Shown in pieces: positions 50,861 to 62,968 of a DNA stretch of 64,000 nt. The notes below the pieces were generated by a model that saw only the letters and a program-made list of their open reading frames with translations, was not told the DNA's origin and did not search any database. How positions within the stretch are numbered: the stretch's first letter is position 1; every line of letters starts with the position of its first letter. The position numbers were made by a program, and so were the translations under genes. Location of the stretch: the NCBI GenBank assembly GCA_004028765.1, contig SAIX01000012.1:24206-88205 (forward strand), given 5' to 3'. This DNA is from Chitinophagaceae bacterium (GTDB lineage: Bacteria > Bacteroidota > Bacteroidia > Chitinophagales > Chitinophagaceae).

Positions 50861-52882
50861 ATGAAAAAAATATTTCTTCTCGCCGCAGTTGTTGCTGCGT
50901 TGACCTCCTGTAAAAATAAACAGGACGGAGCTGCCGCTTTTCTCGATAAGACTGCCATGGACACCACCGTTCAGCCCGGTGATAACTTTTTTCAGTATGC
51001 AAACGGCAACTGGATCAAAAATGTAAAGATCCCGGATGACCAGTCGGGCTGGGGTAGTTTTTATACTTTGTATGAAGACAACCTGAAAAAACTCAGGACA
51101 ATACTGGAAGAGACTTCCGCCAAAAAAGACCACCCGAAGGGAAGTATTGAACAGATGGTTGGTGATTTTTATGCAAGCGGCATGGATACTGCTGCGATAG
51201 AGAAAGCAGGATATGAACCACTCAAACCCATGCTTGCAAAAATCGATGCTGTGAAAGATTATAAAGAACTGCTGAACCTGCTCGCTCAAAGCGAAGCAGA
51301 AGGCAGCGGAGACCTGATCGGGTATTATGTGGGGGCGGATGAAAGGAACAGCAGTAAAAATATCCTGGTACTGGTGCAGACCGCTTTATCGCTTCCTGAA
51401 AAATCCTATTATACCAAAACAGATTCCATTACAGTAAAGCAGCGTAAAAAACTGGCAGAGCATGCTGCGAAATACTTATCGCTTTGTGGTATAGATGCCG
51501 ATGCTGCGCAAAAAGCGGGAGAATCCATCCTCGCGCTGGAAACAGAGATTGCTGTGTCACATCTTTCACCCGTTGAGTTACGCGACCCGATCAAAAATTA
51601 TAACAAAATGTCTGTGGCTGCCCTTGGGAAACTGTCGCCCAATATCGACTGGAACAAAACATTCGCCAAAATGGGAATCAAAACCGATAGTGTGAATGTT
51701 TCACAGCCGGGATACTATGCCGCGCTGAGCAGTTTGCTTGCATCAAAACCCATCGATACATGGAAGCAGAAAGTGATGTTTGATTATATCGCTTCGAAAG
51801 CTTCTTTGCTCAGTAAAGCCTTCCGCGATGAAAGATTCGAATTCAACAAACTGTTTTCAGGTGCCAAAGCACAGCCTGAACGATGGAAGCGTATGGTAAG
51901 CATGACGGATAACGGGTTGAAAGATCCCCTGGGTCAGCTTTTTGTACAAAAATATTTCCCTGCAGAAGCCAAACAAAGAATGGATGAACTCGTCAACAAC
52001 CTGCAGGTTGCCTTTAAAGCCCGCATTGCGAAACTGGACTGGATGAGTGATACCACGAAACAGAAAGCCCAGGAAAAACTGGCTGCCTTCCTCAAGAAAA
52101 TCGGCTATCCTTCCAAATGGAAAAATTATTCAGATGTTACGATCAGCCGCGATAATTTTTATGAGAACAACAGAAGTATTGCAATGCATGATTACAAAGA
52201 AAACATCGATAAGATCGGCAAGCCGGTGGATAAAACAGAATGGGGTATGACACCTCCAACAGTGAATGCATATTATAATCCTACTTTTAATGAGATCGTT
52301 TTTCCTGCGGGCATATTACAGCACCCGTTTTTTGATATGAAAGCAGATGATGCGGTGAATTATGGTGCGATCGGCCTCGTGATCGGCCATGAGATGACAC
52401 ATGGCTTTGACGACCAGGGAAGGCAATACGATGCCGAAGGAAACCTAAAAGACTGGTGGACGGCAAAAGACGGGGAAATGTTCAAACAAAAAGCAAAGGG
52501 TGTGGTAAACCAGTACAACCAGTATGTGGTGCTTGATAGTCTGCATGTAAACGGAGAACTGACGCTGGGAGAGAACCTGGCAGATATCGGTGGCCTCGCT
52601 ATTGCATGGGATGCTTTTAAACTTACGGGCCAGGGAAAAAGTTCCGAGAAAATTGACGGGCTTACACCTGATCAGCGTTTCTTCTTTGGATTTGCACAGG
52701 CATGGCGCATTGTAAACCGCCCGGAAAATGTAAGAACAGGTATCCAGGTTGATCCGCATTCTCCTGAAGAATTCCGTGTGCTGGGACCTTTGTCGAATTT
52801 CGATCCTTTCTATACCACCTTCGGGGTAACGGAGAAAAACAAAATGTACCGTAAGCCGGAAGACCGGGCAAGGATCTGGTAA
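50861..52882 (+). CDS. M13-family zinc metallopeptidase, lipoprotein
   Basis: The 673-residue protein has a lipoprotein signal ending ALTSC (C17). The mature protein begins with the M13 N-terminal domain, including DNFFQYANGNWIKN. The catalytic region has GHEMTHGFDDQGRQYD (HExxH zinc motif) and ENLADIGG (third zinc ligand and Asp), followed by PDQRFFFGFAQAW. The family (neprilysin/PepO-like) cuts short peptides. It lies between rplL and rpoB, where most relatives have no gene, and faces the barrel gene across a shared terminator. Confidence 0.95.
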   Translation: MKKIFLLAAVVAALTSCKNKQDGAAAFLDKTAMDTTVQPGDNFFQYANGNWIKNVKIPDDQSGWGSFYTLYEDNLKKLRTILEETSAKKDHPKGSIEQMVGDFYASGMDTAAIEKAGYEPLKPMLAKIDAVKDYKELLNLLAQSEAEGSGDLIGYYVGADERNSSKNILVLVQTALSLPEKSYYTKTDSITVKQRKKLAEHAAKYLSLCGIDADAAQKAGESILALETEIAVSHLSPVELRDPIKNYNKMSVAALGKLSPNIDWNKTFAKMGIKTDSVNVSQPGYYAALSSLLASKPIDTWKQKVMFDYIASKASLLSKAFRDERFEFNKLFSGAKAQPERWKRMVSMTDNGLKDPLGQLFVQKYFPAEAKQRMDELVNNLQVAFKARIAKLDWMSDTTKQKAQEKLAAFLKKIGYPSKWKNYSDVTISRDNFYENNRSIAMHDYKENIDKIGKPVDKTEWGMTPPTVNAYYNPTFNEIVFPAGILQHPFFDMKADDAVNYGAIGLVIGHEMTHGFDDQGRQYDAEGNLKDWWTAKDGEMFKQKAKGVVNQYNQYVVLDSLHVNGELTLGENLADIGGLAIAWDAFKLTGQGKSSEKIDGLTPDQRFFFGFAQAWRIVNRPENVRTGIQVDPHSPEEFRVLGPLSNFDPFYTTFGVTEKNKMYRKPEDRARIW

Positions 52883-52897
52883 CAGTGAATTATAAAG

Positions 52898-52927
52898 AAA
52901 ATGGCGGGATATTTACCCGCCATTTTT
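52898..52927. terminator. Bidirectional terminator, peptidase/barrel genes
   Basis: AAAATGGCGGG and CCCGCCATTTT pair around a seven-base loop, with T-runs on both strands. Confidence 0.9.
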
Positions 52928-52932
52928 AATGG

Positions 52933-53631
52933 TTATAATTTGAACCGGAGACCTGCATTCAGGATATACTTTCCATATCCTGCTTCGGCGTAAAAGGCAG
53001 TATTTTTTGACAGGCTGATATCCGCACCCAGTGATACCTGGTAGGCCAGTTGCGCAGGATCCACACCTGTGGTTTTGGCCCCGCTGGCGTCTGTATAGTC
53101 CGGGTTCCAGGTATTAATGCCGATGGCTGTCCTGAGATAAGGCGCTACCTTTCCTGAACCGGAGGGCAGGTAATTCATAAAATTCAGCAGGATGGCCCAG
53201 TTTTCGAGGGATCCGTTCAGAACTGCCGTTCCGGAAGGATTGGACGGGTCGTAATAAGAGGCACTCACCGTTCCATGCATAACCAGTAAGCCAATGCTGT
53301 TATATGGACTGTACCGGTAGTCTACCGAGCCGGTAAGCGGGCCGGATTGCCTCACTGTTCCGCGGTAGAGGTTAAAAAAATCGCCTAACTGGCTGGCATC
53401 CAGGTTTGGGTATCCGTAACCAAGGGCAATACTGAGCTCAGGTTTGTAATTGGCAGCGGCGTTGTTGCCTCTTGAACGCTGGTTTCGGTAACGGGGATAG
53501 GGGGCAGCCCTGAATCCTCCATAGCCGTAGCCGAAACGGGGCCCAACACCCACACCGATACTTACCTGGGCGGTAGAAAACAGCGGTAATACAGTGATGA
53601 TCAAGGTAAAAAGAACAACTATTCTACGCAT
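52933..53631 (-). CDS. Outer-membrane beta-barrel protein
   Basis: The 232-residue protein has a signal peptide (1-22, ending FSTAQ). A glycine/tyrosine/arginine-rich segment (28-60) follows, then alternating barrel strands ending YGKYILNAGLRFKL. It is probably an OmpA-like or opacity-type barrel of the outer membrane; no ligand or partner can be read. It is convergent with the M13 peptidase and divergent from rpoB. Confidence 0.8.
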   Translation of the reverse strand: MRRIVVLFTLIITVLPLFSTAQVSIGVGVGPRFGYGYGGFRAAPYPRYRNQRSRGNNAAANYKPELSIALGYGYPNLDASQLGDFFNLYRGTVRQSGPLTGSVDYRYSPYNSIGLLVMHGTVSASYYDPSNPSGTAVLNGSLENWAILLNFMNYLPSGSGKVAPYLRTAIGINTWNPDYTDASGAKTTGVDPAQLAYQVSLGADISLSKNTAFYAEAGYGKYILNAGLRFKL

Positions 53632-53764
53632 AAACCTTTTTTAGCGTGAGATTGGCAAAAAAGCGACGGGTTTATCAGGATTCTGTTAAAACCGGTAAAC
53701 GGGCAGATTCCCCTCTAAAAAAATCTTTATCCACAAAACCCAGTTTGGTCTAAAATTTGATTTT

Positions 53765-53792
53765 TTGGGTAATCCGCCTTTACTTACCTTTG
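53765..53792 (+). promoter_or_regulatory. Promoter of rpoB-rpoC
   Basis: TTG (53765-53767), a 17-base spacer and TACCTTTG (53785-53792) give a leader of about 133 bases before the rpoB ATG. Confidence 0.7.
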
Positions 53793-53929
53793 CCATCCTT
53801 TATTTTGGGCAAGTTATCAAGCAAACAATTTAACGCAGACTGAATTTCAACAAATCTTTCAGTGTCAATAAACTGAGAGCTTGTGAACTTTTCCCTTTTT
53901 TGTTGGCACGTAAACCGGTTTTCAGAGAT

Positions 53930-56900
53930 ATGTCTACAACAACCATGAACAACAGGGTAAGCTTCGGTAAAACAAAACATTTGGCAGAAGCCCCTGATCT
54001 TCTCGACATTCAGTTAGAATCTTTCAGAGAATTTTTCCAGTTAGAAACAACACCCGACAAACGTAACGTTGAGGGATTGTTCCGTGTGTTCAAGGAAAAT
54101 TTTCCTATTACAGACACGCGTAACATTTTCATGCTGGAGTTCCTGGATTATTTCATCGATCCGCCGCGCTACACGATTGAAGAGTGTATGGAACGCGGAT
54201 TGACCTATGCGGTTCCGCTGAAAGCCAAATTGCGCCTCAGCTGTAATGATGAGGAGCATGTGGATTTCCAGACCATCGTTCAGGATGTGTTCCTCGGAAA
54301 TATCCCGTATATGACGCCGCGCGGTACTTTCGTGATTAACGGAGCCGAGCGCGTGGTGGTATCGCAGCTGCACCGTTCACCCGGTGTATTCTTCGGACAA
54401 TCCATTCACCCGAATGGAACGAAGATCTATTCTGCCCGGGTGATCCCGTTCAAAGGGGCATGGATGGAATTCGCCACCGATATCAACAATGTAATGTATG
54501 CGTATATCGACCGTAAGAAGAAATTCCCGGTTACCACGCTGCTGCGTTCCATCGGTTTTGAAACGGATAAAGACATTCTCGAACTTTTTGGCATGGCCGA
54601 TGAGGTGAAAGCCGATAAGAAAACGCTGGGTGCCCAGATAGGAAAAAAACTTGCTGCCCGTGTACTGCGTACCTGGGTGGAAGATTTTGTGGATGAAGAT
54701 ACCGGTGAAGTGGTAAGCATTGAGCGGAATGAAATTGTGATGGAGCGTGATACCGTTCTTGATGAAGACGCCATCAGCACCATCATCGAAATGGAAGTGA
54801 AGAGCGTATTCATCCAGAAAGAAGATGTGGGCGGGGATTATGCTATCATTTACAACACACTGAATAAAGATACTTCGAACAGTGAACTGGAAGCCGTTCA
54901 GCATATTTACCGCCAGTTGCGCGGTGCAGATGCCCCGGATAATGAAACTGCGCGTGGTATCATCGATAAATTATTTTTCAGCGATAAGCGTTATGATCTC
55001 GGTGAAGTGGGTCGTTATAAGATCAACCGCAAACTGGGACTCGATTACCCGCTGACCAAAAAAGTATTGACGAAGCAGGACATTATCGAGATCATCAAAT
55101 ACCTCGTTCGCCTTACCAATGCGAAAGCCGAGATCGATGATATCGATCACCTGAGCAACCGTCGCGTTCGTACCGTAGGCGAGCAGTTGTATGCACAGTT
55201 CGGTGTGGGCCTGGCCCGTATGGCCCGTACCATCCGTGAGCGTATGAATGTGCGCGACAATGAAGTGTTTACCCCGGTAGACCTGATCAATGCGCGTACG
55301 CTTTCTTCTGTGATCAACTCGTTCTTCGGAACTTCCCAGTTATCGCAGTTCCTCGACCAGACCAACCCGCTGAGCGAGATCACGCACAAACGCCGTATCT
55401 CCGCACTCGGACCAGGTGGTTTGAGCCGTGAGCGTGCAGGTTTTGAAGTGCGTGACGTACACTATTCGCATTATGGCCGTTTGTGTACCATTGAAACACC
55501 GGAAGGACCGAACATTGGTCTGATCTCCACACTCTGTGTACATGCTGCCATCAACGATATGGGCTTTATCGAAACGCCTTACCGGAAAGTGAACAGCGGT
55601 AAAGTGAATATGAAGGAATTGACTTTCCTGAGTGCGGAAGAAGAAGATACTGCCAAGATCGCGCAAAGCAATTCCCCTTTGAATGAGAAAGGTGAATTTA
55701 CAGAAGACAAAGTGGTTTCGCGCCAGACAGGCGATTTCCCGATACTTGACAAGGAAGAAGTGGAATATATGGACGTTGCCCCGAACCAGATCGTTGGTTT
55801 GAGTGCTTCGCTGATCCCGTTCCTTGAGCATGATGATGCCAACCGTGCATTGATGGGATCGAACATGCAGCGCCAGGCTGTGCCATTGCTTCGCCCGGAA
55901 GCCCCGATTGTGGGTACCGGCCTCGAAGGTAAAGCAGCACGCGATGCCCGTATCCAGATCCACGCAGAAGGAAATGGTGTGGTTGAATTTGTGGATGCCA
56001 TGGAAATCCATGTACGCTATGAGCGTAACGACCTGGATCGCCTTGTAAGCTTTAATGATGACCTGCAGATATACAAACTGACGAAGTTTATCAAAACCAA
56101 CCAGGCAACCTGTATCAATCTCCGCCCTGCTGTCCGCAAAGGACAGAAAGTGAAGAAAGGTGATTTCTTAACAGAAGGCTATGCAACCAAAGACGGGGAA
56201 CTGGCATTGGGCCGTAACCTGCAGGTGGCATTCATGCCCTGGAAAGGTTACAACTTTGAGGATGCCATCGTGATCAGTGAGAAAGTGGTTCGTGAAGACC
56301 TGTTTACTTCTGTGCACATTGAAGAATATGAACTCGAGGTTCGTGATACCAAGCTGGGTGAGGAAGAACTGACCCCGGATATCCCGAACGTTTCTGAAGA
56401 TGCCACCAAAGACCTCGATGAACATGGTATCATCCGCATCGGTGCAACAGTGAAAGAAGGTGATATCCTCATTGGTAAGATCACTCCGAAAGGGGAATCT
56501 GATCCTACACCGGAAGAAAAACTGTTACGCGCCATCTTCGGTGATAAAGCAGGGGATGCAAAAGATGCTTCACTGAAAGCACCGAATGGTACAGAAGGTG
56601 TGGTGATCGACAAGAAACTGTTCCAGCGTGCGAAGAAAGATAAGAATGGCAAGATCCGTGAGAAAGCATTGCTCGAGAAAGTGGAAAAAGTACACCAGCA
56701 GAACACAGAAGCGCTGAAAGAACTGTTGCTCGATAAATTACAGACACTGCTGAAGGACAAAACTTCAACCGGTGTGAGCAATAATTTCGGCGAAATGCTG
56801 ATCGGCAAAGGTGCGAAGTTCAACCAGAAAAACCTGGCCACGATCGATTACCAGAATGTGAACCCGCTGGGCTGGACAGGTGATGCAAAAACCGATGACC

Positions 56901-57733
56901 AGATCAACACGCTGTTACACAACTATAATATCAAGTACAACGAAGAGCTCGGCCGTTACAAGCGGGAGAAATTCAATATCTCGATTGGGGATGAATTACC
57001 TGCCGGTGTATTGAAACTCGCAAAAGTGTACCTCGCTGTAAAGCGTAAGCTGAAAGTGGGTGATAAGATGGCGGGTCGCCACGGTAACAAGGGTATCGTT
57101 GCGAAGATCGTTCGTGCAGAAGATATGCCGTTCATGGAAGACGGTACACCTGTTGATATCGTACTGAATCCACTAGGGGTACCTTCCAGGATGAACCTGG
57201 GACAGATCTATGAAACCATCCTGGGATGGACCGGTAAGAAACTGGGACTGAAATTCTCTACGCCGATCTTTGATGGTGCCACTACTACTCAGATCGAAGA
57301 ATATTGTGAGCAGGCTGCGATTCCGCGTAACGGTCATACTTACCTGTATGATGGTGAAACGGGAGAGCGCTTCCACCAGAAAGCAACGGTGGGTGTGATC
57401 TATGTGATCAAACTGCACCACATGGTGGATGATAAAATGCACGCACGTTCGATCGGGCCATACAGTCTCATCACGCAACAGCCGCTGGGTGGTAAAGCCC
57501 AGTTTGGCGGACAGCGTTTTGGTGAGATGGAGGTTTGGGCACTCGAAGCCTATGGTGCATCCAATATCCTGCAGGAATTGCTGACGCTGAAATCGGATGA
57601 TATCATTGGCCGCGCGAAGACATATGAAGCCATCGTGAAAGGTGATAACATTCCACGTCCGGGTATCCCTGAATCGTTCAATGTATTGGTACATGAACTG
57701 CGCGGTTTGGGACTGGATCTGAAATTTGAATAG
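53930..57733 (+). CDS. rpoB: RNA polymerase beta subunit
   Basis: The 1267-residue protein starts at [16 protein letters not shown]; the frame from 53900 adds ten residues without support. It contains the rifampicin-site region ([23 protein letters not shown]), the GPNIGLI segment, and the C-terminal clamp part with GRHGNKGIV and [15 protein letters not shown]. It is transcribed with rpoC, 162 bases downstream. The rifampicin region has the usual wild-type residues (D in FLDQTN, H in THKRR). Confidence 0.98.
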   Translation: MSTTTMNNRVSFGKTKHLAEAPDLLDIQLESFREFFQLETTPDKRNVEGLFRVFKENFPITDTRNIFMLEFLDYFIDPPRYTIEECMERGLTYAVPLKAKLRLSCNDEEHVDFQTIVQDVFLGNIPYMTPRGTFVINGAERVVVSQLHRSPGVFFGQSIHPNGTKIYSARVIPFKGAWMEFATDINNVMYAYIDRKKKFPVTTLLRSIGFETDKDILELFGMADEVKADKKTLGAQIGKKLAARVLRTWVEDFVDEDTGEVVSIERNEIVMERDTVLDEDAISTIIEMEVKSVFIQKEDVGGDYAIIYNTLNKDTSNSELEAVQHIYRQLRGADAPDNETARGIIDKLFFSDKRYDLGEVGRYKINRKLGLDYPLTKKVLTKQDIIEIIKYLVRLTNAKAEIDDIDHLSNRRVRTVGEQLYAQFGVGLARMARTIRERMNVRDNEVFTPVDLINARTLSSVINSFFGTSQLSQFLDQTNPLSEITHKRRISALGPGGLSRERAGFEVRDVHYSHYGRLCTIETPEGPNIGLISTLCVHAAINDMGFIETPYRKVNSGKVNMKELTFLSAEEEDTAKIAQSNSPLNEKGEFTEDKVVSRQTGDFPILDKEEVEYMDVAPNQIVGLSASLIPFLEHDDANRALMGSNMQRQAVPLLRPEAPIVGTGLEGKAARDARIQIHAEGNGVVEFVDAMEIHVRYERNDLDRLVSFNDDLQIYKLTKFIKTNQATCINLRPAVRKGQKVKKGDFLTEGYATKDGELALGRNLQVAFMPWKGYNFEDAIVISEKVVREDLFTSVHIEEYELEVRDTKLGEEELTPDIPNVSEDATKDLDEHGIIRIGATVKEGDILIGKITPKGESDPTPEEKLLRAIFGDKAGDAKDASLKAPNGTEGVVIDKKLFQRAKKDKNGKIREKALLEKVEKVHQQNTEALKELLLDKLQTLLKDKTSTGVSNNFGEMLIGKGAKFNQKNLATIDYQNVNPLGWTGDAKTDDQINTLLHNYNIKYNEELGRYKREKFNISIGDELPAGVLKLAKVYLAVKRKLKVGDKMAGRHGNKGIVAKIVRAEDMPFMEDGTPVDIVLNPLGVPSRMNLGQIYETILGWTGKKLGLKFSTPIFDGATTTQIEEYCEQAAIPRNGHTYLYDGETGERFHQKATVGVIYVIKLHHMVDDKMHARSIGPYSLITQQPLGGKAQFGGQRFGEMEVWALEAYGASNILQELLTLKSDDIIGRAKTYEAIVKGDNIPRPGIPESFNVLVHELRGLGLDLKFE

Positions 57734-57895
57734 GTGAGTTGTGAGTGGTCAGTGGTGAGTAATTAACTTATTCACCACTTGCCATTCATCTTGCCGAAAG
57801 GCGTTGCTGCTGTACAAGTGTGCGACGCAACAGGAGCCGGGAGAAGAACCGGTTGCTGACAAAAAAATAAAAACATACAAATCCTCAACAGAGAT

Positions 57896-60800
57896 ATGGC
57901 AATCAAAAAAGATAACAAGCCGAGATCAACTTTTTCCCAGATCACGATCAGCCTGGCCTCTCCGGACAGCATCCTGGAAAGAAGTTTTGGTGAAGTATTA
58001 AAGCCTGAAACCATCAACTACCGTACGTATAAACCGGAGCGTGATGGTTTGTTTTGTGAAAGAATATTTGGTCCGGTGAAGGACTATGAGTGTGCCTGCG
58101 GTAAATACAAGCGGATCCGTTACAAGGGTATCGTGTGCGACCGTTGCGGTGTGGAAGTGACTGAGAAAAAAGTACGCCGTGAGCGCATGGGCCATATTAA
58201 ACTGGTGGTGCCCGTGGTGCATATCTGGTATTTCAAGAGCCTGCCGAACAAGATTGGTTACCTGTTGGGGATGAGTTCGAAAAAACTGGAGACCATTATT
58301 TATTATGAAAGATATGTGGTGATACAGGGTGGTGTGAAAGAGAACCTGAACATGGGAGACCTGCTCACAGAAGAAGAGTACCTTGATATCATTGACAATC
58401 TTCCAAAAGATAACCAATACCTGCCGGATGATGATCCGCAGAAATTTGTTGCGAAGATGGGTGCTGAAGCGGTGCATGCATTGCTGGAGCGCATTGATCT
58501 GGACGGCCTGAGTTTCTCGCTTCGTAATGCGGCTGCCACGGAAACTTCGCAGCAGCGTAAAGCAGATGCATTGAAGCGTTTGAGCGTGGTGGAATCGTTC
58601 CGTGATGCGAGTACAAGGATCACCAACCGCCCTGAGTGGATGGTGATGCAGTATATCCCTGTAATTCCGCCGGAACTGCGTCCATTGGTGCCATTGGATG
58701 GCGGCCGTTTTGCAAGCTCTGACCTGAACGACCTGTACCGCCGTGTGATTATCCGTAATAACCGCTTAAAACGTTTGCTCGAGATCAAGGCGCCGGAAGT
58801 AATCCTTCGTAATGAAAAAAGGATGCTGCAGGAAGCGATCGATTCACTTTTTGATAATAGCCGTAAATCAAATGCGGTGAAAGCAGAAGGCGGCCGCGCG
58901 CTGAAATCATTGTCCGATGTACTGAAAGGAAAGCAGGGACGTTTCCGCCAGAACCTGTTGGGTAAGCGTGTGGACTACTCTGGCCGTTCTGTAATTGTGG
59001 TAGGACCTGAACTGAAGATCCACGAATGTGGTTTGCCGAAAGATATGGCAGCCGAGTTGTTCAAACCATTTGTGATCCGTAAACTGATTGAAAGAGGTAT
59101 CGTGAAAACGGTGAAGTCGGCCAAGAAACTGGTTGACCGCAAAGAAGCCGTGATCTGGGATATCCTTGAAAATATCCTGAAAGGTCACCCGGTAATGTTA
59201 AACCGTGCCCCAACGCTGCACCGTTTGTCGATCCAGGCTTTCCAGCCCAAGCTGGTGGAAGGTAAGGCGATACAACTGCACCCGCTGGTAACTTCTGCGT
59301 TCAACGCCGACTTTGATGGTGACCAGATGGCGGTACACGTACCGTTGAGCCATGCGGCCATCCTGGAAGCGCAGCTGCTCATGCTTTCTTCACACAATAT
59401 CCTGAACCCGCAGAACGGTACGCCGATCACGCTGCCTTCGCAGGACATGGTATTGGGACTGTACTATATCACCAAGGGTAAAAAATCTACTGAAACCGAA
59501 GTGGTGAAAGGCCAGGGAATGGCTTTTTACAGCATGGAAGAAGTGATGATCGCCTATAATGAAGGAAGGGTAGACCTGCATGCACATATTAAAGTGCGCA
59601 CCAATGTTCGGGAGAACAATGGGGATATTGTGAAGAAACTGATCGATACAACAGTAGGGCGTGTACTGTTTAACCAGTTTGTACCTGCTGAAGTTGGATA
59701 CATCAATGCTTTGCTGACGAAGAAAAGCCTGCGTGAGATCATTGGTGATATCATCAAGATCACGAATGTGCCGAAAACAGCGAAATTCCTCGACGATATT
59801 AAAACCCTCGGATTCCGTATGGCCTTCCGTGGTGGTTTGTCGTTCAGCGTAAACGACCTGATCGTTCCCGACATGCGCAGTGAACTGCTCGAAACAGCAA
59901 AAGCTGAAGTGGAAGAAGTATGGGAAAGCTATAACATGGGATTGATCACCAATAACGAACGTTACAACCAGGTGATCGATATATGGGGCCGTGTGGATAT
60001 GAAGATCACCGAGAGCCTGATCCGCGAGATGACACATGATAAGCAGGGATTCAACTCTGTATTCATGATGCTTGACTCAGGAGCCCGTGGTAGTAAAACA
60101 CAGGTAAAACAGCTGGTAGGTATCCGGGGATTGATGGCCAAGCCGCGTAAGAGCGGAAGCACCGGGAGCGAGGTAATTGAAAACCCGATCCTTTCCAACT
60201 TCAAGAGCGGACTGAACGTATTGGATTATTTTATCTCCACGCACGGTGCGCGGAAAGGTCTTGCAGATACGGCGCTGAAAACAGCCGATGCCGGTTACCT
60301 TACCCGTCGTTTGGTGGATGTATCACAGGATGTGGTGATCTCGGAAGAAGACTGCGGCACCCTTCGTGGCAATGCAACTTCTGCATTAAAAGACAATGAA
60401 GATATTATTGAACCACTGGCAGACAGGATCGAAGGCCGTACATCACTGCATGATGTGTTTAATCCGGTAACGGATGAACTGATCATTGCAGCGGGTGAGG
60501 AGATCACTTCTGATATTGCAAAAGCGATTGAAGATGCAGGCATTGAAACGGTTGAAATCCGTTCGGTGCTTACCTGTGAAAGCAAGCGTGGTGTGTGTGT
60601 GAAATGTTATGGTAAAAACCTTGCCACCGGATATATGGCACAGAAAGGGGATGCGGTTGGTATCATCGCCGCACAATCCATTGGTGAGCCGGGTACACAG
60701 CTTACCCTGCGTACCTTCCACGTGGGTGGTGTTGCGGGTTCCGCTTCTGTTGAATCAGGACTGGCTGCCAAATTTGATGGTACCATCCAGTTCGATGGTT

Positions 60801-62182
60801 TGCGTACTGTTGATGCGGTGAACAATGAAGGTGATAAAGTGAAGATCGTAATCGGCCGTACGGGTGAGGTAAGGATCATGGATGTGAAGAACGACCGTTT
60901 GCTGATCACCAATAACGTGCCTTATGGGGCCACCTTGAATGTAAAAGATGGTGCACAGGTGAAGAAAGGCGACCTGATCTGTACATGGGATCCGTTCAAC
61001 AATGTGATCGTAGCTGAGCAGAATGGTTCTGTGAAATTTGAAAACGTAATTGATGGTATTACCTACCGCGATGAATCAGATGAGCAAACCGGGCACCGTG
61101 AGAAAGTGGTGATCGAAACCAAGGATAAGACCAAGATCCCGACGATCATTGTAGAAGGAAAAGAAAACAAACAATATAACCTTCCTGTTGGATCACATAT
61201 CGTGATCGAAGAAGGGGAGGATGTAAAAGCCGGACAGGTACTTGTGAAGATACCGCGTGTACTGGGTAAGCTGCGCGATATTACCGGAGGTCTGCCTCGT
61301 GTAACCGAATTGTTCGAAGCACGTAACCCGGGTAACCCAGCGATCGTTTGTGAAATTGATGGTGTGGTAAGCTTTGGAAATGTAAAACGTGGTAACCGTG
61401 AGATCATCGTTGAATCACGCGATGGTATGGTGAAAAAATACCTGGTTCCGCTGACACGCCAGATCCTGGTACAGGATGGTGACTTTGTAAAAGCAGGTAC
61501 ACCAATGTCGGACGGGCAAATTGCGCCGGCTGATATCCTTGCGATCAAAGGGCCATTCGCAGTACAGGAATACGTGGTGAATGAGATCCAGGAAGTATAC
61601 CGTTTACAGGGTGTGCGTATCAACGATAAACACATTGAAGTGATCGTTCGCCAGATGATGAAGAAAGTAGAGATTGTTGATGCAGGGGATACCAAATTCC
61701 TTGAAGAAGACCTCGAAGACAGGTTCGACTTTATCGAAGAGAACGACAGGATCTTTGATAAGAAAGTAGTAACTGATGCCGGTGAAAGCACTAAAATGAA
61801 ACCCGGACAGATCATCACACTGCGTGAGCTGCGGGAGGAGAATTCGATCCTGCGCAGGGCTGATAAGAAACTGGTGGAAGTGCGCGATGCAAAACCCGCA
61901 ACAGCCACACCGGTATTGCTTGGTATCACCAAAGCTTCTCTGGGCGTACAAAGCTGGATATCAGCTGCATCGTTCCAGGAAACCACCAAGGTGCTGAGCC
62001 AGGCGGCCATCCAGGGTAAAACAGATGCCATGCTGGGTCTGAAAGAAAACGTGATCACGGGTCACCTCATCCCTGCCGGTTCCGGTCAGAAAGAATTTGA
62101 GAACATGATCGTAGGAAGCAAGGAAGAATACGAAGTACTTGCCACTACCCGCGAGGCGATGAGTTTTGATGATGATGAATAA
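57896..62182 (+). CDS. rpoC: RNA polymerase beta' subunit
   Basis: The 1428-residue protein has an N-terminal zinc finger ([20 protein letters not shown]). The catalytic loop [12 protein letters not shown] holds the three Mg-binding aspartates. The bridge/trigger-helix region has [20 protein letters not shown], and the C-terminal tail is typical. It is the second gene of the rpoBC operon and is closed by a terminator. The length fits Bacteroidota, which carry an insertion relative to the shortest forms. Confidence 0.98.
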   Translation: MAIKKDNKPRSTFSQITISLASPDSILERSFGEVLKPETINYRTYKPERDGLFCERIFGPVKDYECACGKYKRIRYKGIVCDRCGVEVTEKKVRRERMGHIKLVVPVVHIWYFKSLPNKIGYLLGMSSKKLETIIYYERYVVIQGGVKENLNMGDLLTEEEYLDIIDNLPKDNQYLPDDDPQKFVAKMGAEAVHALLERIDLDGLSFSLRNAAATETSQQRKADALKRLSVVESFRDASTRITNRPEWMVMQYIPVIPPELRPLVPLDGGRFASSDLNDLYRRVIIRNNRLKRLLEIKAPEVILRNEKRMLQEAIDSLFDNSRKSNAVKAEGGRALKSLSDVLKGKQGRFRQNLLGKRVDYSGRSVIVVGPELKIHECGLPKDMAAELFKPFVIRKLIERGIVKTVKSAKKLVDRKEAVIWDILENILKGHPVMLNRAPTLHRLSIQAFQPKLVEGKAIQLHPLVTSAFNADFDGDQMAVHVPLSHAAILEAQLLMLSSHNILNPQNGTPITLPSQDMVLGLYYITKGKKSTETEVVKGQGMAFYSMEEVMIAYNEGRVDLHAHIKVRTNVRENNGDIVKKLIDTTVGRVLFNQFVPAEVGYINALLTKKSLREIIGDIIKITNVPKTAKFLDDIKTLGFRMAFRGGLSFSVNDLIVPDMRSELLETAKAEVEEVWESYNMGLITNNERYNQVIDIWGRVDMKITESLIREMTHDKQGFNSVFMMLDSGARGSKTQVKQLVGIRGLMAKPRKSGSTGSEVIENPILSNFKSGLNVLDYFISTHGARKGLADTALKTADAGYLTRRLVDVSQDVVISEEDCGTLRGNATSALKDNEDIIEPLADRIEGRTSLHDVFNPVTDELIIAAGEEITSDIAKAIEDAGIETVEIRSVLTCESKRGVCVKCYGKNLATGYMAQKGDAVGIIAAQSIGEPGTQLTLRTFHVGGVAGSASVESGLAAKFDGTIQFDGLRTVDAVNNEGDKVKIVIGRTGEVRIMDVKNDRLLITNNVPYGATLNVKDGAQVKKGDLICTWDPFNNVIVAEQNGSVKFENVIDGITYRDESDEQTGHREKVVIETKDKTKIPTIIVEGKENKQYNLPVGSHIVIEEGEDVKAGQVLVKIPRVLGKLRDITGGLPRVTELFEARNPGNPAIVCEIDGVVSFGNVKRGNREIIVESRDGMVKKYLVPLTRQILVQDGDFVKAGTPMSDGQIAPADILAIKGPFAVQEYVVNEIQEVYRLQGVRINDKHIEVIVRQMMKKVEIVDAGDTKFLEEDLEDRFDFIEENDRIFDKKVVTDAGESTKMKPGQIITLRELREENSILRRADKKLVEVRDAKPATATPVLLGITKASLGVQSWISAASFQETTKVLSQAAIQGKTDAMLGLKENVITGHLIPAGSGQKEFENMIVGSKEEYEVLATTREAMSFDDDE

Positions 62183-62214
62183 CCAGCTGTAAACAGTTGA
62201 TGTATCTAATAAGA

Positions 62215-62243
62215 AGCAGGAAGTGAAAGCTTCCTGCTTTTTT
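62215..62243 (+). terminator. Terminator of rpoB-rpoC
   Basis: AGCAGGAAG and CTTCCTGCT pair around TGAAAG and are followed by a T-run. Confidence 0.92.
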
Positions 62244-62314
62244 AACATAAGCACAAACCTAAGTTTGATATTTTTACGAAAGAATATACCCCCTAACCAT
62301 TAATTGAAACTTGC

Positions 62315-62911
62315 ATGAAGAATTTTACACTCGGTTTAAATATTGTGCTGGTGATCGCTGTAGCGGTATTGTTTTACCTGCATTTTAATTCAACGCCTTC
62401 ATCGGGTGTGGTATTGGGCGGCAGCAAACCTGTGCCCGCCGGCGCTTTCAGGATCGCTTATTTTGAAACAGATTCCATCCAGGCGCAGTTTGATTATTTT
62501 AAACAGATCAGTGGTGAACTCGATGCTAAGAACCAGGCAAATTCAAAAGTACTGGGCGATATGAAATCCACTTTTACCAGCAAATACCAGGATTTACAAA
62601 AAGCTGCCAACTCAAATCTTTTGTCGCAGGCAGAGCTGGCCAGTAAGCAGCAGGAACTGATGCAGATGGAGAAAGCTTTCCAGGGCAAAGAAAAAATGAT
62701 GAGCGATGAGATGCAGGATGAAACCTTCCGCAAACTGCAAGATGTAAAAAAGAAGATCGAGGATTTCCTGAAAGAGTACAACAAAGACAAAGGCTATGCC
62801 TTTATCTTCTCCAACTCATCGGACCTGATGTACCTCAAAGACAGTTCTTATAATATTACCAAAGATGTGGTCAAGGGGTTGAATGCACTCTACCCTGTGA
62901 AGAAGAAATAA
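62315..62911 (+). CDS. OmpH/Skp-family periplasmic chaperone
   Basis: The 198-residue protein has an N-terminal hydrophobic segment (6-23) serving as anchor or signal. RIAYFETDSIQAQFDYFK then opens an OmpH domain, followed by a long coiled coil (65-160) and the C-terminal FSNSSDLMYLKDSSYNITKDVV typical of the family. Skp-like proteins hold unfolded outer-membrane proteins in the periplasm. The usual partner bamA is not next to it. Confidence 0.87.
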   Translation: MKNFTLGLNIVLVIAVAVLFYLHFNSTPSSGVVLGGSKPVPAGAFRIAYFETDSIQAQFDYFKQISGELDAKNQANSKVLGDMKSTFTSKYQDLQKAANSNLLSQAELASKQQELMQMEKAFQGKEKMMSDEMQDETFRKLQDVKKKIEDFLKEYNKDKGYAFIFSNSSDLMYLKDSSYNITKDVVKGLNALYPVKKK

Positions 62912-62938
62912 AACATCAACCAGATTCATTATCTTCAA

Positions 62939-62968
62939 TCCCGCCACAAAAGGCGGGATTTTTTTTAT
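62939..62968 (+). terminator. Terminator of the OmpH gene
   Basis: CCCGCC and GGCGGG pair around six bases and lead into a run of eight T. The following ATG at 62967 lies at the end of the T-run. Confidence 0.88.
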
